DNA of 64,000 bases, taken from NCBI RefSeq assembly GCF_000717995.1, contig NZ_JODM01000002.1, positions 434,001 to 498,000 on the forward strand, in the 5' to 3' direction. This stretch comes from Streptomyces violaceorubidus (lineage in GTDB: Bacteria; Actinomycetota; Actinomycetes; Streptomycetales; Streptomycetaceae). Position 1 is the stretch's first letter. The number at the start of each line of letters is the position of its first letter. The position numbers and the translations under genes are program-made. Below, in pieces: positions 24,991 to 33,660 of this stretch. The notes below the pieces were generated by a model that ran no database searches, was not told where the DNA came from, and was given only the letters and a program-made list of their open reading frames with translations.

Positions 24991-25209
24991 ATGAGCAGCG
25001 ACCACGACCAACACCCCGACGGCTCCGGCCGCGAGCCCGGCGGCTACTGCCTGATCGACGCGACCCGGCCGCCCAAGGCCGACGGCCCGCCGTACGCCGA
25101 GTGCGTGCAGTGCCGGGAACCCACCGAGTACCCGGAGTCGTACAAGGGCGTCACGCTCTGCCCGGTCTGCGAGTGGCAGGAGGCGCAGCGCACCGCCTGC
25201 TCGGGCTGA
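24991..25209 (+). CDS. Small zinc-ribbon-like protein
   Basis: A 72-residue protein starting 18 bp after the deacetylase stop. It has two CxxC-type knuckles (ECVQCREPTEY and LCPVCEWQEA) spaced about 20 residues apart, consistent with a zinc ribbon. A further cysteine is in GGYCLIDATRPP and one near the end in TACSG. There are no membrane segments. It is a conserved-looking cytoplasmic protein whose role I cannot assign; it could be a regulator or a nucleic-acid-binding partner. It is likely in one transcript with the deacetylase. Confidence 0.7.
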   Translation: MSSDHDQHPDGSGREPGGYCLIDATRPPKADGPPYAECVQCREPTEYPESYKGVTLCPVCEWQEAQRTACSG

Positions 25210-25328
25210 CGACCCGGGCGACCTCGACGGGCAGGGGCGGCCCCGGCGGGCTTCGGGTCCGGGGAGTGGCAGACCTCCAGTCCGAGGCGGGGCGGGCCTC
25301 CGGTCGGCGGCTTGGCAGACTGTAGGGC

Positions 25329-26072
25329 GTGAGCAACGACCCGACGACGCCCGTTTCCGTCCCCGAGAGCCCCTTCCGTCCCGAGCCCGGAGACCGCGAC
25401 CTCGCGCCGCAGTTCGTGCTGCCCCTGGTCGTGCGCATCGAGCGGGCCGCGCCGCCGCCGCGCACCGACGCGCTGGAGACCGCGGCCCGTGCGGTGCTGG
25501 TGATGCTCGCCGACGAGCGGTCGGCCGGTGAGGGCGAGTGGGCGCGGGCGATGCGGGACTGGCAGGACGCCCGCATCCGCAAGGTCGTACGGCGGGCCCG
25601 CGGCGCGGAGTGGCGGCGGGCCGAGGCGCTGCCCGGCATCACGGTCACCGGCGGGACGGCCGAGGTGCGGGTCTTCCCGCCCGTACCGCTGGACGGCTGG
25701 CCCAAGGACCTGGCCCGCCTCCAGGTCTCCGGCACCGACCTCGACGACCCCGAGCCGCCGGCCGGCGCCGACCCCACCGCGCCCGTGCTCTGGATGAACC
25801 CGGACCTGGAGATGTCGGCGGGCAAGGCGATGGCCCAGGCCGGCCACGGTGCGCAGCTCGTCTGGTGGGAGCTGTCGGACGGCGAGCGGACCGCCTGGCG
25901 CGACGCGGGCTTCCCGCTGTCGGTGCGCACCGTGGACCCGGTCCGCTGGCCCGGCCTCACCACCGGCGGTCTGCCGCTGGTGCGCGACGCCGGGTTCACG
26001 GAGATCGCCCCCGGCTCGTGCACGGTGGTGGCGGACCACCCGGTGCTGCGGCGGCGGCAACCTCAGATGTAG
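25329..26072 (+). CDS. Peptidyl-tRNA hydrolase 2 (Pth2)-like protein
   Basis: A 247-residue protein from GTG 25329. The C-terminal half carries the Pth2 signature [20 protein letters not shown] followed by [11 protein letters not shown], where the lysine and histidine match the Pth2 active-site segment (KGKxAAQxxHA in archaeal proteins). [20 protein letters not shown] follows. The N-terminal half ([15 protein letters not shown] and a helical [20 protein letters not shown] region) is an actinobacterial extension. Pth2 releases tRNA from peptidyl-tRNA. As bacteria normally use Pth1, this may be a secondary hydrolase or may act on another substrate, so the function is tentative. Confidence 0.72.
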   Translation: MSNDPTTPVSVPESPFRPEPGDRDLAPQFVLPLVVRIERAAPPPRTDALETAARAVLVMLADERSAGEGEWARAMRDWQDARIRKVVRRARGAEWRRAEALPGITVTGGTAEVRVFPPVPLDGWPKDLARLQVSGTDLDDPEPPAGADPTAPVLWMNPDLEMSAGKAMAQAGHGAQLVWWELSDGERTAWRDAGFPLSVRTVDPVRWPGLTTGGLPLVRDAGFTEIAPGSCTVVADHPVLRRRQPQM

Positions 26073-26152
26073 CTCTGAACATGCCCCGCCCGGGGTTCGG
26101 CCCAACCGGGGTGGGCGATACCCCCGACATGTGCGCTGGAGGGGAGGCAACC

Positions 26153-27478
26153 ATGAAGCGCTTGGCGCGGCTGGGCACCGGCATCGGATGGCGGCCGGAG
26201 ATCGCGGACGTCGTCGAGTCGATGCCCGGCATCGACTGGGTCGAGGCCGTCTCCGAGAACCTGTGTCCCGGGCATCTGCCCACCTCGCTGCTGCGGCTGC
26301 GCGAGCGCGGGGTGACCGTCGTACCGCACGGGGTCTCGCTGGGGCTCGGCGGCGCGGACCGGCCGGACGCGGGGCGGCTGGCGGCGCTGGCCGAGCGCGC
26401 GGAGGCCCTGGGGTCGCCGCTGGTCACCGAGCACATCGCGTTCGTCCGGGCGGGCGGGTCGCTCACCGCCACCGCGCTCCTCGAAGCGGGTCACCTGCTG
26501 CCCGTCCCCCGCACCCGGGACGCCCTGGACGTGCTGTGCGAGAACGTGCGCATCGCCCAGGACGCGCTGCCCGTGCCGCTCGCCGTGGAGAACATCGCCG
26601 CGCTCGTCTCCTGGCCGGGCGAGGAACTGACGGAGGGCCAGTTCCTGTACGAACTGGCCGACCGGACCGGTGTGCGGCTGCTGATCGACGTGGCGAACCT
26701 GCACACCAACCACGTGAACCTGGGTGAGGACCCGGCCCGGGCGCTCGGTGAGCTGCCCCTGGAGGCCATCGCCTACGTCCATGTCGCGGGCGGCTTCGAG
26801 CGGGACGGCGTCTGGCACGACAGCCACGCCCACCCCGTACCTCGGCCGGTGCTGGACATCCTGACCGACCTCGCCTCGCGCGTCGCCCCGCCGGGCGTCC
26901 TGCTGGAGCGGGACGAGAACTTCCCCGACGGCGAGGAGTTGCGGGGCGAGGTGGAGGCGATCCGCCTCGCCGTGGAGAAGGGGCGGGCGGCGGCCGGCGG
27001 GAGCGCGGCGAGCGCCCGCACCTCGCCTGCCGGTACCGGTGCGGACTCCGGCGCCGACGACGCCGTACGGCAGCGGCTCGGGCTGGAGCAGGCCGCGCTG
27101 CTGTCCGCGCTGGTCGCCGGGACGCCCGTGCCCGAGGGGTTCGACGGGGAGCGGCTGGGGGTGCAGGCGCGGGCGCTGGCCGGGAAGCGGGCCGACGTGG
27201 TCGGCAAGGTCGCGCCCGAGCTGCCGGTGATCCTGGGCGCGCGGTACCGGCCGGCCTTCCTCGCCTACGCGCAGGGCCGTCCGATGACCGGCGGCTACCG
27301 GCGGGACGCCCTCGACTTCGTCGCGCACGTGCTGCGGAACGCGCCGGGAGGCGAGGACCCGGGGGTGCGCCGGGAGTTGCGGGAGTGGTGGCTGGAGCGG
27401 TCGGGACCGGTGCCGCGTTCGACGCGTCCCGGGGTCCGGCTGGCCCGTGCGACCAGGCGTCTTGTGCTGCGCCGCTGA
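26153..27478 (+). CDS. DUF692 (MNIO-type) multinuclear iron enzyme with fused C-terminal domain
   Basis: A 441-residue protein from ATG 26153 (GGGGAGG upstream). Residues 1-275 are a DUF692 TIM-barrel (the MbnB/TglH family, which use iron clusters to modify cysteines in peptides). Predicted metal or active-site segments are [61 protein letters not shown] and LLERDEN. The C-terminal 130 residues ([37 protein letters not shown]) look like the partner/recognition domain that is a separate protein in known MNIO systems. No obvious cysteine-rich precursor peptide is adjacent; the nearby gene at 27596 is a TIGR04222-like membrane protein. The substrate is unknown. Confidence 0.82.
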   Translation: MKRLARLGTGIGWRPEIADVVESMPGIDWVEAVSENLCPGHLPTSLLRLRERGVTVVPHGVSLGLGGADRPDAGRLAALAERAEALGSPLVTEHIAFVRAGGSLTATALLEAGHLLPVPRTRDALDVLCENVRIAQDALPVPLAVENIAALVSWPGEELTEGQFLYELADRTGVRLLIDVANLHTNHVNLGEDPARALGELPLEAIAYVHVAGGFERDGVWHDSHAHPVPRPVLDILTDLASRVAPPGVLLERDENFPDGEELRGEVEAIRLAVEKGRAAAGGSAASARTSPAGTGADSGADDAVRQRLGLEQAALLSALVAGTPVPEGFDGERLGVQARALAGKRADVVGKVAPELPVILGARYRPAFLAYAQGRPMTGGYRRDALDFVAHVLRNAPGGEDPGVRRELREWWLERSGPVPRSTRPGVRLARATRRLVLRR

Positions 27479-27595
27479 ACCGGGGGACGGTCTCGGGGGA
27501 CATCACCAAGCGGAACGTCACATACCCACAACACTGCGTCCCGGAATGTGAACAAGGCATGGCGCCGGCGAAAGCCCTTGGCATAGAAGTACGGC

Positions 27596-28393
27596 ATGTT
27601 CTGGGTCCTCTTCCTCCTGTCGGCCTGGGCCGTCGCCGGCCTCGCGTGCCTGCGGCTGTGCCTGGCCGCCGTGCGCGCGGCGGCCGTCGAACCGCGGGCC
27701 GCCGTCCCCGAGCACACGCTGACGCTGTACGAGGCGGCGTTCCTGTCCGGTGGCCCGCGGCGGGTGGCCGACCTGACGCTGGTCTCGATGGCCCGCCAGC
27801 GCCGGCTGCTGCTCGCGCACACCGGATGGGCGACCGTCGTCGACCCGTGCGGCCGGGACGACATGGAGCGGTCGGTCATAGGGGCGATAGGACCCGGCGG
27901 GCAGTCGCGGATAGCGCCGGTACGGGCCGCCGCGGCCGCCGCCGACGCGGTACGGAGCCTGGCCGACCGGCTGGTCGGAGCGGGCCTCGCGGTCCCCGAC
28001 GGCGGCGCCGGTGGCGTCGCGGCCGGGGTGCGGCGGGTGCGGGTCGCCGCGGTGAGCGTGTGCGCGCTCGGCCTGGTCGCCCTGGCGCTGCCGCTGCCCG
28101 CCACCGAGCCGCGTGCGCTCATCGCCCTCTGGTTCGCGCTGCCGCTCGCCCTGACCCTGGGGTGCCTCGCCATCACCCGCATGGAGATCCACCCGTACGC
28201 CCGCTGGGCCTCCCCGGCCGGGCAGCGGCTGGTCGGCGCCCTCGTCCGGCAGGCCGACGGCACGGCCGACGACCGGACCTTCCTCACCTCGGTCGCCCTG
28301 CGCGGCGTCCACGCGATCGGCGAACCGGACCTGCGCGCGGCCTTCGCGCACCGCGGGAGGTACGCCGCGGACCCCGGGGAGCGCCGGGCCTGA
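27596..28393 (+). CDS. TIGR04222-like membrane protein
   Basis: A 265-residue membrane protein from ATG 27596. It has an N-terminal anchor (MFWVLFLLSAWAVAGLACL), a cytoplasmic-type domain (HTLTLYEAAFLSGGPRRVAD, LVSMARQRRLLLAHTG), then two further hydrophobic segments (VAAVSVCALGLVALALPLP and LIALWFALPLALTLGCLAI). The YEAAFLSGGPRRVADLTLVSMA pattern is typical of TIGR04222 proteins, which I recall as often accompanying DUF692 genes and often ending in a Gly/Cys-rich tail. No such tail exists here; the C-terminus ends YAADPGERRA. It is likely functionally linked to the upstream DUF692 gene. The role is not known. Confidence 0.7.
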   Translation: MFWVLFLLSAWAVAGLACLRLCLAAVRAAAVEPRAAVPEHTLTLYEAAFLSGGPRRVADLTLVSMARQRRLLLAHTGWATVVDPCGRDDMERSVIGAIGPGGQSRIAPVRAAAAAADAVRSLADRLVGAGLAVPDGGAGGVAAGVRRVRVAAVSVCALGLVALALPLPATEPRALIALWFALPLALTLGCLAITRMEIHPYARWASPAGQRLVGALVRQADGTADDRTFLTSVALRGVHAIGEPDLRAAFAHRGRYAADPGERRA

Positions 28394-28512
28394 CCGCGCC
28401 GGGGGCGCACGGAGGCACTCGGCGGCGACATGCGCCGGCGGTGCTTGCCCCGCCCGGCCGGTGAACGAAACATCCCTGGTGTCACTCCCCCGTGCCACCG
28501 AAGGGATACGCG

Positions 28513-30114
28513 ATGCGAGCTGCCGCCCTCTACTCGGCCGCCGGGTCCTTGCTGCTGACCGCCCTTGTCGCCGCCCCGGCCCAGTCGGCGCCCCCGGCGG
28601 GCCCCGGGTCCGCCGAGGCGCGCGGTACCGCCGTGGCCGCCCGGCGCGCGGCGGCGGCCGGAATCGAGTTCGGGAGGTGCCCGAAGGCGGAGGAGCTGCC
28701 GGGCGGCATGCGCTGCGGCACCGTGTCCGTGCCGCTGGACTACGCCCACCCCGACGGCAGGCGGATCGCGCTGTCCGTCAGCCGGATGCGGGCCACCCAC
28801 GTCGACCCGGACGACGGCGGGCGCGAGGTCCCCGGCCAGGGCGCCCTCCTCTTCAACCCCGGCGGCCCCGGCGCCTCCGGGCTGTACTTCCCCCTGGTCG
28901 GCATGGTGCCGGAGTGGAAGCGCATCGCCGCCGCCTACGACCTCGTCGGCTACGCGCCGCGCGGGGTCGCGCCCTCCGCGCCGCTGTCCTGCCAGGACCC
29001 CGGGGACTTCTTCAAGGGGCCCCGCCCCGCCCCGGAGCAGCCCTCGGACGCGTACAAGAAGGAGCGCGCCGCCGAGGCCGAGGCGTACGCGCGCGGCTGC
29101 GCCGAGCGGGGCGGGGCGGCGCTGCGGCACTACCACTCGCTCAACAACGCCCGCGACCTGGAGGTCGTCCGCGCCGCGCTGGGCGAGCGGCGGCTCACCT
29201 TCATGGGCGCGTCGTACGGCACCTACCTCGGCGCGCTGTACGCCGAGCTGTTCCCCGCGCGCGTCCGGCGGATGGTGTTCGACGCGGTGGTGAACCCGGA
29301 CCCGGAGCAGGTCTGGTACCGCAACAACCTGGACCAGTCCGAGGCGTTCGAGGACCGCTGGGACGACTTCAAGGAGTGGGTCGCCGAGCACGACGACGTG
29401 TACGGGCTCGGGGACACGGCGAGGCAGGTGCAGGGCGGCTACGAGGAGGCGAGCGCGCGGCTGGGGGCACGGCCCGCGGGCGGGACGGTGGGGCCCGCGC
29501 AGTTGCAGGGGGCGTTCCTGAAGGCCGGGTACTACGACGACTACTGGCCGCGCCGCGCCGAGGCGCTGTCCGCGTATCTGAAGGGTGATCCGCAGCCGCT
29601 GATCGACCAGGTGGGGACGCGGACCGCCGAGGACGCGACCGGGGCGGAGAACGCCAACGCCGTGTACACGGCCGTGGAGTGCAACGACGCGCCCTGGCCG
29701 ACCGACTTCGAGGTCTGGGACCGGGACAACACGCGGCTGGCCCGCCGGGCGCCCTTCGAGACCTGGGACAACGTCTGGACGAACCTGCCGTGCGCCTACT
29801 GGCGGGTGCCCCGGCAGCGGCCCCTCGACGTGCGCACCGCGTCCGGTGAGCTGCCGCCGACGCTGATCCTGGCCGCCGAACGGGACGCGGCGACGCCGTA
29901 CGAGGGGGCGCTGGAGCTGCGGCGGCGGCTGGCGGGCTCGGTGCTGGTGACCGAGCGGGACGCCGGGACGCACGGCATCGCCGGCGGCCCCAACGCCTGC
30001 GTCAACGGCCACCTGGAGGCGTACCTGCTGGACGGCCGCCTCCCGGCGCGGGACACGTCCTGCGCCCCGCGCCCGGAACCGGAGCCGAGGCGGGCCGCGG
30101 CGCCGAAAGCCTGA
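28513..30114 (+). CDS. Secreted S33-family tripeptidyl aminopeptidase (alpha/beta hydrolase)
   Basis: A 533-residue secreted hydrolase from ATG 28513 (GAAGGGA upstream). The N-terminus (MRAAALYSAAGSLLLTALVA) is a Sec signal ending near AQS. The family order is clear: an oxyanion region LLFNPGGPGASGLYF, nucleophile Ser234 in MGASYGTYLGALY, acid in LILAAERDAATPYEG and histidine in DAGTHGIAGGPNAC. This matches Streptomyces tripeptidyl aminopeptidases (SlpD/SlpE/TAP-like), which remove tripeptides from extracellular proteins. The R-G-V-A-P element (APRGVAP) replaces the usual DxRG-type strand end, a variation seen in the family. It is probably a single-gene unit; the start is ATG rather than the upstream GTG at 28492. 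Confidence 0.88.
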   Translation: MRAAALYSAAGSLLLTALVAAPAQSAPPAGPGSAEARGTAVAARRAAAAGIEFGRCPKAEELPGGMRCGTVSVPLDYAHPDGRRIALSVSRMRATHVDPDDGGREVPGQGALLFNPGGPGASGLYFPLVGMVPEWKRIAAAYDLVGYAPRGVAPSAPLSCQDPGDFFKGPRPAPEQPSDAYKKERAAEAEAYARGCAERGGAALRHYHSLNNARDLEVVRAALGERRLTFMGASYGTYLGALYAELFPARVRRMVFDAVVNPDPEQVWYRNNLDQSEAFEDRWDDFKEWVAEHDDVYGLGDTARQVQGGYEEASARLGARPAGGTVGPAQLQGAFLKAGYYDDYWPRRAEALSAYLKGDPQPLIDQVGTRTAEDATGAENANAVYTAVECNDAPWPTDFEVWDRDNTRLARRAPFETWDNVWTNLPCAYWRVPRQRPLDVRTASGELPPTLILAAERDAATPYEGALELRRRLAGSVLVTERDAGTHGIAGGPNACVNGHLEAYLLDGRLPARDTSCAPRPEPEPRRAAAPKA

Positions 30115-30132
30115 CGCGGAAGGCTGGGCCGG

Positions 30133-30279
30133 CCCGGCGACCAACTCGCCGATGTCCCTGCGGCGCCCCGTACCCCATCTCCCGGGGGACAACCCCCGGC
30201 CCCCCGGCCGACCCGCAACCAGGCCAACCGATCAGGCCAACCCGGCGACCAGCTCGCCGATGTCCCTGCGGCGCCCCGT
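30133..30279. repeat. Direct repeat duplicating the 3' end of hemQ
   Basis: 39 bp at 30133-30171 recur at 30241-30279 with one mismatch. The second copy is the last codons of hemQ on the minus strand ([11 protein letters not shown]); the first copy lies outside the gene, 61 bp beyond its stop. This partial duplication lies between the convergent stops of the S33 peptidase and hemQ. Confidence 0.85.
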
Positions 30280-30963
30280 GAAGAACGGGATCTCCTCGCG
30301 GACGTGGCGGCGGGCCTCGGAGCCGCGCAGGTGGCGCATGAGGTCGACGATGCGGTGCAGTTCGTCGGCCTCGAAGGCGAGGATCCACTCGTAGTCGCCC
30401 AGCGAGAAGGAGGCGACCGTGTTGGCGCGCACGTCCGGGTAGCCGCGGGCCATCTTGCCGTGATCGGCGAGCATGCGGCGGCGGTCCTCGTCGGGCAGCA
30501 GGTACCAGTCGTAGGAGCGCACGAACGGGTAGACGCTGATGTAGTTCCGCGGCGTCTCGTCGGCCAGGAAGGCCGGGATGTGCGAGCGGTTGAACTCGGC
30601 GGGGCGGTGCAGCGCCATGTTCGACCAGACCGGCTCCAGCGCACGGCCCAGCCTGGTGCGGCGGAAGGCGTTGTACGCCTCCTGCAACTGGTCGGCGGTC
30701 TCGGCGTGCCACCAGATCATCAGGTCGGCGTCGGCGCGCAGCCCGGACAGGTCGTAGGTGCCGCGGATCGTCACGTCCTTCGCCGCGAGCCGGTCGAACA
30801 GCTCCTGGACCTCGTCGGCGTATCCGGCGCGGTCCTCGGGGAGGGCGTCCTTGAGCTTGAAGACGGACCAGAGGGTGTAGCGGATGACCTCGTTGAGGTC
30901 CTTGGCCAGCTTGCCCTTGTTGGGGATGCGCTCGGCCGCGGGGGTGGAGGCGTCGTCACTCAT
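30232..30963 (-). CDS. hemQ: Coproheme decarboxylase HemQ (chlorite-dismutase-like)
   Basis: A 243-residue chlorite-dismutase-superfamily enzyme that decarboxylates coproheme III to haem b, the last step of the coproporphyrin-dependent pathway. Visible features are [20 protein letters not shown], then [20 protein letters not shown] (likely with the catalytic tyrosine), [18 protein letters not shown] (likely with the haem-proximal histidine) and [23 protein letters not shown] 30963 gives [20 protein letters not shown]. It is 4 bp downstream of the hemY stop, so the two genes form a haem operon. Length is normal for an actinobacterial HemQ. Confidence 0.93.
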   Translation of the reverse strand: MSDDASTPAAERIPNKGKLAKDLNEVIRYTLWSVFKLKDALPEDRAGYADEVQELFDRLAAKDVTIRGTYDLSGLRADADLMIWWHAETADQLQEAYNAFRRTRLGRALEPVWSNMALHRPAEFNRSHIPAFLADETPRNYISVYPFVRSYDWYLLPDEDRRRMLADHGKMARGYPDVRANTVASFSLGDYEWILAFEADELHRIVDLMRHLRGSEARRHVREEIPFFTGRRRDIGELVAGLA

Positions 30964-30967
30964 GGCC

Positions 30968-32452
30968 CTATTCTCCCGCTCCGCCGTGCAGGCTCTGCAC
31001 CGGGTGCGCCGTGAGCTGCTCCACACCGCGCAGGTCGCCCCGGATCTGGTCGGCGGCCGCGTAGGCGCTCGCGATGCTCGCCGGGATGCCGACGCCGTCG
31101 TACGCCGCGCCGCACACCGCGAGGCCCGGGAGTTTCGCCACGTGCTCGCGGACGCGGACCACGCGCGCGTGGTGGCCGACGGGGTACTGCGGCAGGCCGT
31201 CCTGCCAGCGGGTGACGCGGGTGGCGACCGGCGCGGCGGTCAGGCCGGTGGCCTCCGCGAGGTCGTGCCGGGAGACGGCGACGAGGCCCTCGTCGTCGCG
31301 GCCGAGGATCTCCGTGTCGCCGTACCGGCCGACCGAGGCGCGCAGGACGACCAGGTCCGGGTCGTCGTCGGCGATCCAGCCCCACTTGCGGGAGGCGAAG
31401 GTGGACGCCTTGATGGTGTGCCCGTCGACCGGCGGGACGAGGAAGCCGCTGCCCTCGGGAAGCGCGGCGGCCTCCGAGCGGCGGTAGGCGAGGGTGATGA
31501 GGGCCATCGAGGCGTACTCGACGGCGGACAGCTCGGCCGCGGCGGCGGGCGCCTCGGCACGCAGCAGTTCGGCGGCGGGGCGGGCGGGGACGGCGACGAC
31601 GACCGCGTCGGCCCGCACCACCCGGCCGCCGGCGACGATCCGCCAGCCGTCGGAGGCGGTGCGGCGCAGCTCGGTGACGGGCGCCTCGGTGACGATCTCG
31701 CCGCCGCGCGCGCGGACCGACTCGGCGACCGCGGGCGGGAGGGTGCCGATGCCGCCCGCGATGCCCATGAACACCGGCCCGCTCGCCGGGGAGGTGGCGG
31801 TGCGGCCCTGGAGGGCGCGGACCGCCTCGGTGAGGGAGGTGTGGGTGCGGGCGGCCTCGAAGAGCTGGGGCACGGCCGAGCGCAGCGAGATGCGGTAGGC
31901 GTCACCCGCGTAGACGCCGCCCAGGAGCGGTTCGACGAGGCGGTCGACGACCTCGCGGCCCAGGCGCGCGGCGACGTACTCCCCCACCGCCACGTCGTCG
32001 CCGACCTCGGTGCGGGGCAGCTCGGCGTCGCGCTCGATGCGGGCGAGGCCCTCCTCGGAGAGCACGCCGGACAGGGCGGCGGCGGTGCCGGGGACGCCCA
32101 TGACGTGGCCCTTGGGCATGGGGCGCAGGGCACCGCGGGTCCACAGGGAGGCCGTCGCGGTGGACGGCGGCTGGAGGCGGTCGGCGAGTCCAGCAGCGCG
32201 GGCCAGGCCGACGGCCTCGGGGCGGCGGGCCAGCATCGACTCCGCGCCGAGGTCGACGCGTACTCCGGCGATCTCGCCGGGCAGCAGCTTGCCGCCGACG
32301 CGGCCGGACGCCTCCAGGACGGTCACCCGGGCGCCACCCTCCAGGAGGCGGTGGGCGGCGGCCAGTCCGGCGATACCGGCTCCTACGACGACTACGTGTC
32401 CGGGTCCCCGTTCCGGGGGGCACCCACCCGCGGGGGTCTCGCGTGCGCTCAT
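30968..32452 (-). CDS. hemY: Coproporphyrinogen/protoporphyrinogen oxidase HemY (CgoX)
   Basis: A 494-residue FAD enzyme that oxidises coproporphyrinogen III in the pathway used by actinobacteria. Signs are the N-terminal FAD-binding fold [20 protein letters not shown] with [14 protein letters not shown], the central [28 protein letters not shown] and the C-terminal FAD loop [23 protein letters not shown] 32452 gives [18 protein letters not shown]. The next gene (hemQ) starts 4 bp after its stop. It is transcribed divergently from the DUF4349 lipoprotein over 194 bp; no dominant operator stood out. hemE lies 12 kb further on the same strand, not in the same operon. Confidence 0.92.
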   Translation of the reverse strand: MSARETPAGGCPPERGPGHVVVVGAGIAGLAAAHRLLEGGARVTVLEASGRVGGKLLPGEIAGVRVDLGAESMLARRPEAVGLARAAGLADRLQPPSTATASLWTRGALRPMPKGHVMGVPGTAAALSGVLSEEGLARIERDAELPRTEVGDDVAVGEYVAARLGREVVDRLVEPLLGGVYAGDAYRISLRSAVPQLFEAARTHTSLTEAVRALQGRTATSPASGPVFMGIAGGIGTLPPAVAESVRARGGEIVTEAPVTELRRTASDGWRIVAGGRVVRADAVVVAVPARPAAELLRAEAPAAAAELSAVEYASMALITLAYRRSEAAALPEGSGFLVPPVDGHTIKASTFASRKWGWIADDDPDLVVLRASVGRYGDTEILGRDDEGLVAVSRHDLAEATGLTAAPVATRVTRWQDGLPQYPVGHHARVVRVREHVAKLPGLAVCGAAYDGVGIPASIASAYAAADQIRGDLRGVEQLTAHPVQSLHGGAGE

Positions 32453-32646
32453 GTCCCCAGCGTCTCAGACCCCGCCGGGACCGCCCCGGGCCGCATGGCC
32501 CCGGTGCCGGCACCGGCACCGGCACCGGACCCACGGGTCGCGCGAGTCCGGACCGTGATCTCTTCGGGACCGTTCCGCGCCGTCGTGCGGGCCCCTGCGC
32601 GCGTCGTAGAGACATCAGTCCGCTACGACCCGGGGGGATTCCCACG

Positions 32647-33651
32647 ATGCAGGCACGACGGACCACGACACGAGTGTCCACACCACCCGCCCGCGCCCTG
32701 GCCGGCCTGCTGCTGGTCACGGCGCTCGCCCTGACCGGGTGCGGGGCCTCGGACACCGGCTCCGACTCGGGGGCCAAGGCGGCCTCGCCGCAGAAGGGCT
32801 CGCAGGCGGAGGGTGCGCAGGCCGACGGCAAGGCCGGCGCGTCCGGTGGGGCCGGGGCCGACGGCGCCAGGGCGAGCGCCCCGCCGAAGCTCGCCCCGAG
32901 CCACATCATCCGCACCGTCTCCCTGAGCGTCCAGGTCGAGGACACGCCGAAGGCCCTCGACGCGGCCCGCACCGCGACCGAGAACGCCGGCGGTTACGTC
33001 GGTGACGAGTCCACCACCCGGGACGCGGAGGGCCACGAGCGGACCGAGGTGACGCTGCGCGTGCCGGTGGAGCGGTACGAGGACGTGCTCGACGAACTGG
33101 AGGGCGCCGGGAAGCTGCTCCGGCGCGATGCGAAGGCCGAGGACGTCACCGACCAGGTGGTGGACGTGGACAGCCGCGTGAAGTCGCAGCGCGCCAGTGT
33201 GGCCCGGGTCCGCGCGTTGATGGACCGGGCGACGAAGCTGAGCGACGTGGTGACCCTGGAGGGCGAGCTGAGCACCCGTCAGGCGGAACTGGAGGCGCTG
33301 CTCGCGCGGCAGGCGGCCCTGAAGGACCGCACGAGCCTGGCCACGATCACCCTGTCCCTGTCGGAGACCCCGGTGGAGCACGAGGAGAAGAAGGACGACG
33401 ACCCCGGCTTCATGGACGCGCTGGCCGGCGGCTGGGACGCCTTCGTGACGATGCTGCGCTGGGTGGCGGTGGTGCTCGGCGCCGTGCTGCCGTTCGCGGC
33501 GGTGGCGGCGCTGCTCGCGCTGCTGTGGCTGCGGGTCGTACGCCCCCGGCTGCCGCGCCGTCCGGCACCTACGGCGCCCATGGCACCCATGGCACCCACG
33601 GCGCCCGGCGGGGAGGGCGGCGGGCGGGACCGGAACGCCCCGCCCGCGTAG
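32647..33651 (+). CDS. DUF4349 lipoprotein with C-terminal membrane segment
   Basis: A 334-residue protein. ATG 32647 is preceded by GGGGGGA and opens a lipoprotein signal (LAGLLLVTALALTGC with Cys32), which decides it against upstream codons in the open frame. A Gly/Ala-rich linker leads to a DUF4349 domain: IIRTVSLSVQVEDTPKALDA, TENAGGYVGDESTTRDAEG, VEVDSRVKSQRASVARV-like heptads (here VDVDSRVKSQRASVARVRAL) and LSTRQAELEALLARQAALKD, a coiled-coil stalk. A membrane helix follows (VAVVLGAVLPFAAVAALLAL). The tail contains a PMAPMAPTAP repeat. Function unknown; an envelope protein. It is followed 9 bp later by the flavoprotein gene. Confidence 0.82.
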   Translation: MQARRTTTRVSTPPARALAGLLLVTALALTGCGASDTGSDSGAKAASPQKGSQAEGAQADGKAGASGGAGADGARASAPPKLAPSHIIRTVSLSVQVEDTPKALDAARTATENAGGYVGDESTTRDAEGHERTEVTLRVPVERYEDVLDELEGAGKLLRRDAKAEDVTDQVVDVDSRVKSQRASVARVRALMDRATKLSDVVTLEGELSTRQAELEALLARQAALKDRTSLATITLSLSETPVEHEEKKDDDPGFMDALAGGWDAFVTMLRWVAVVLGAVLPFAAVAALLALLWLRVVRPRLPRRPAPTAPMAPMAPTAPGGEGGGRDRNAPPA

Positions 33652-33660
33652 CGTGTGCGC

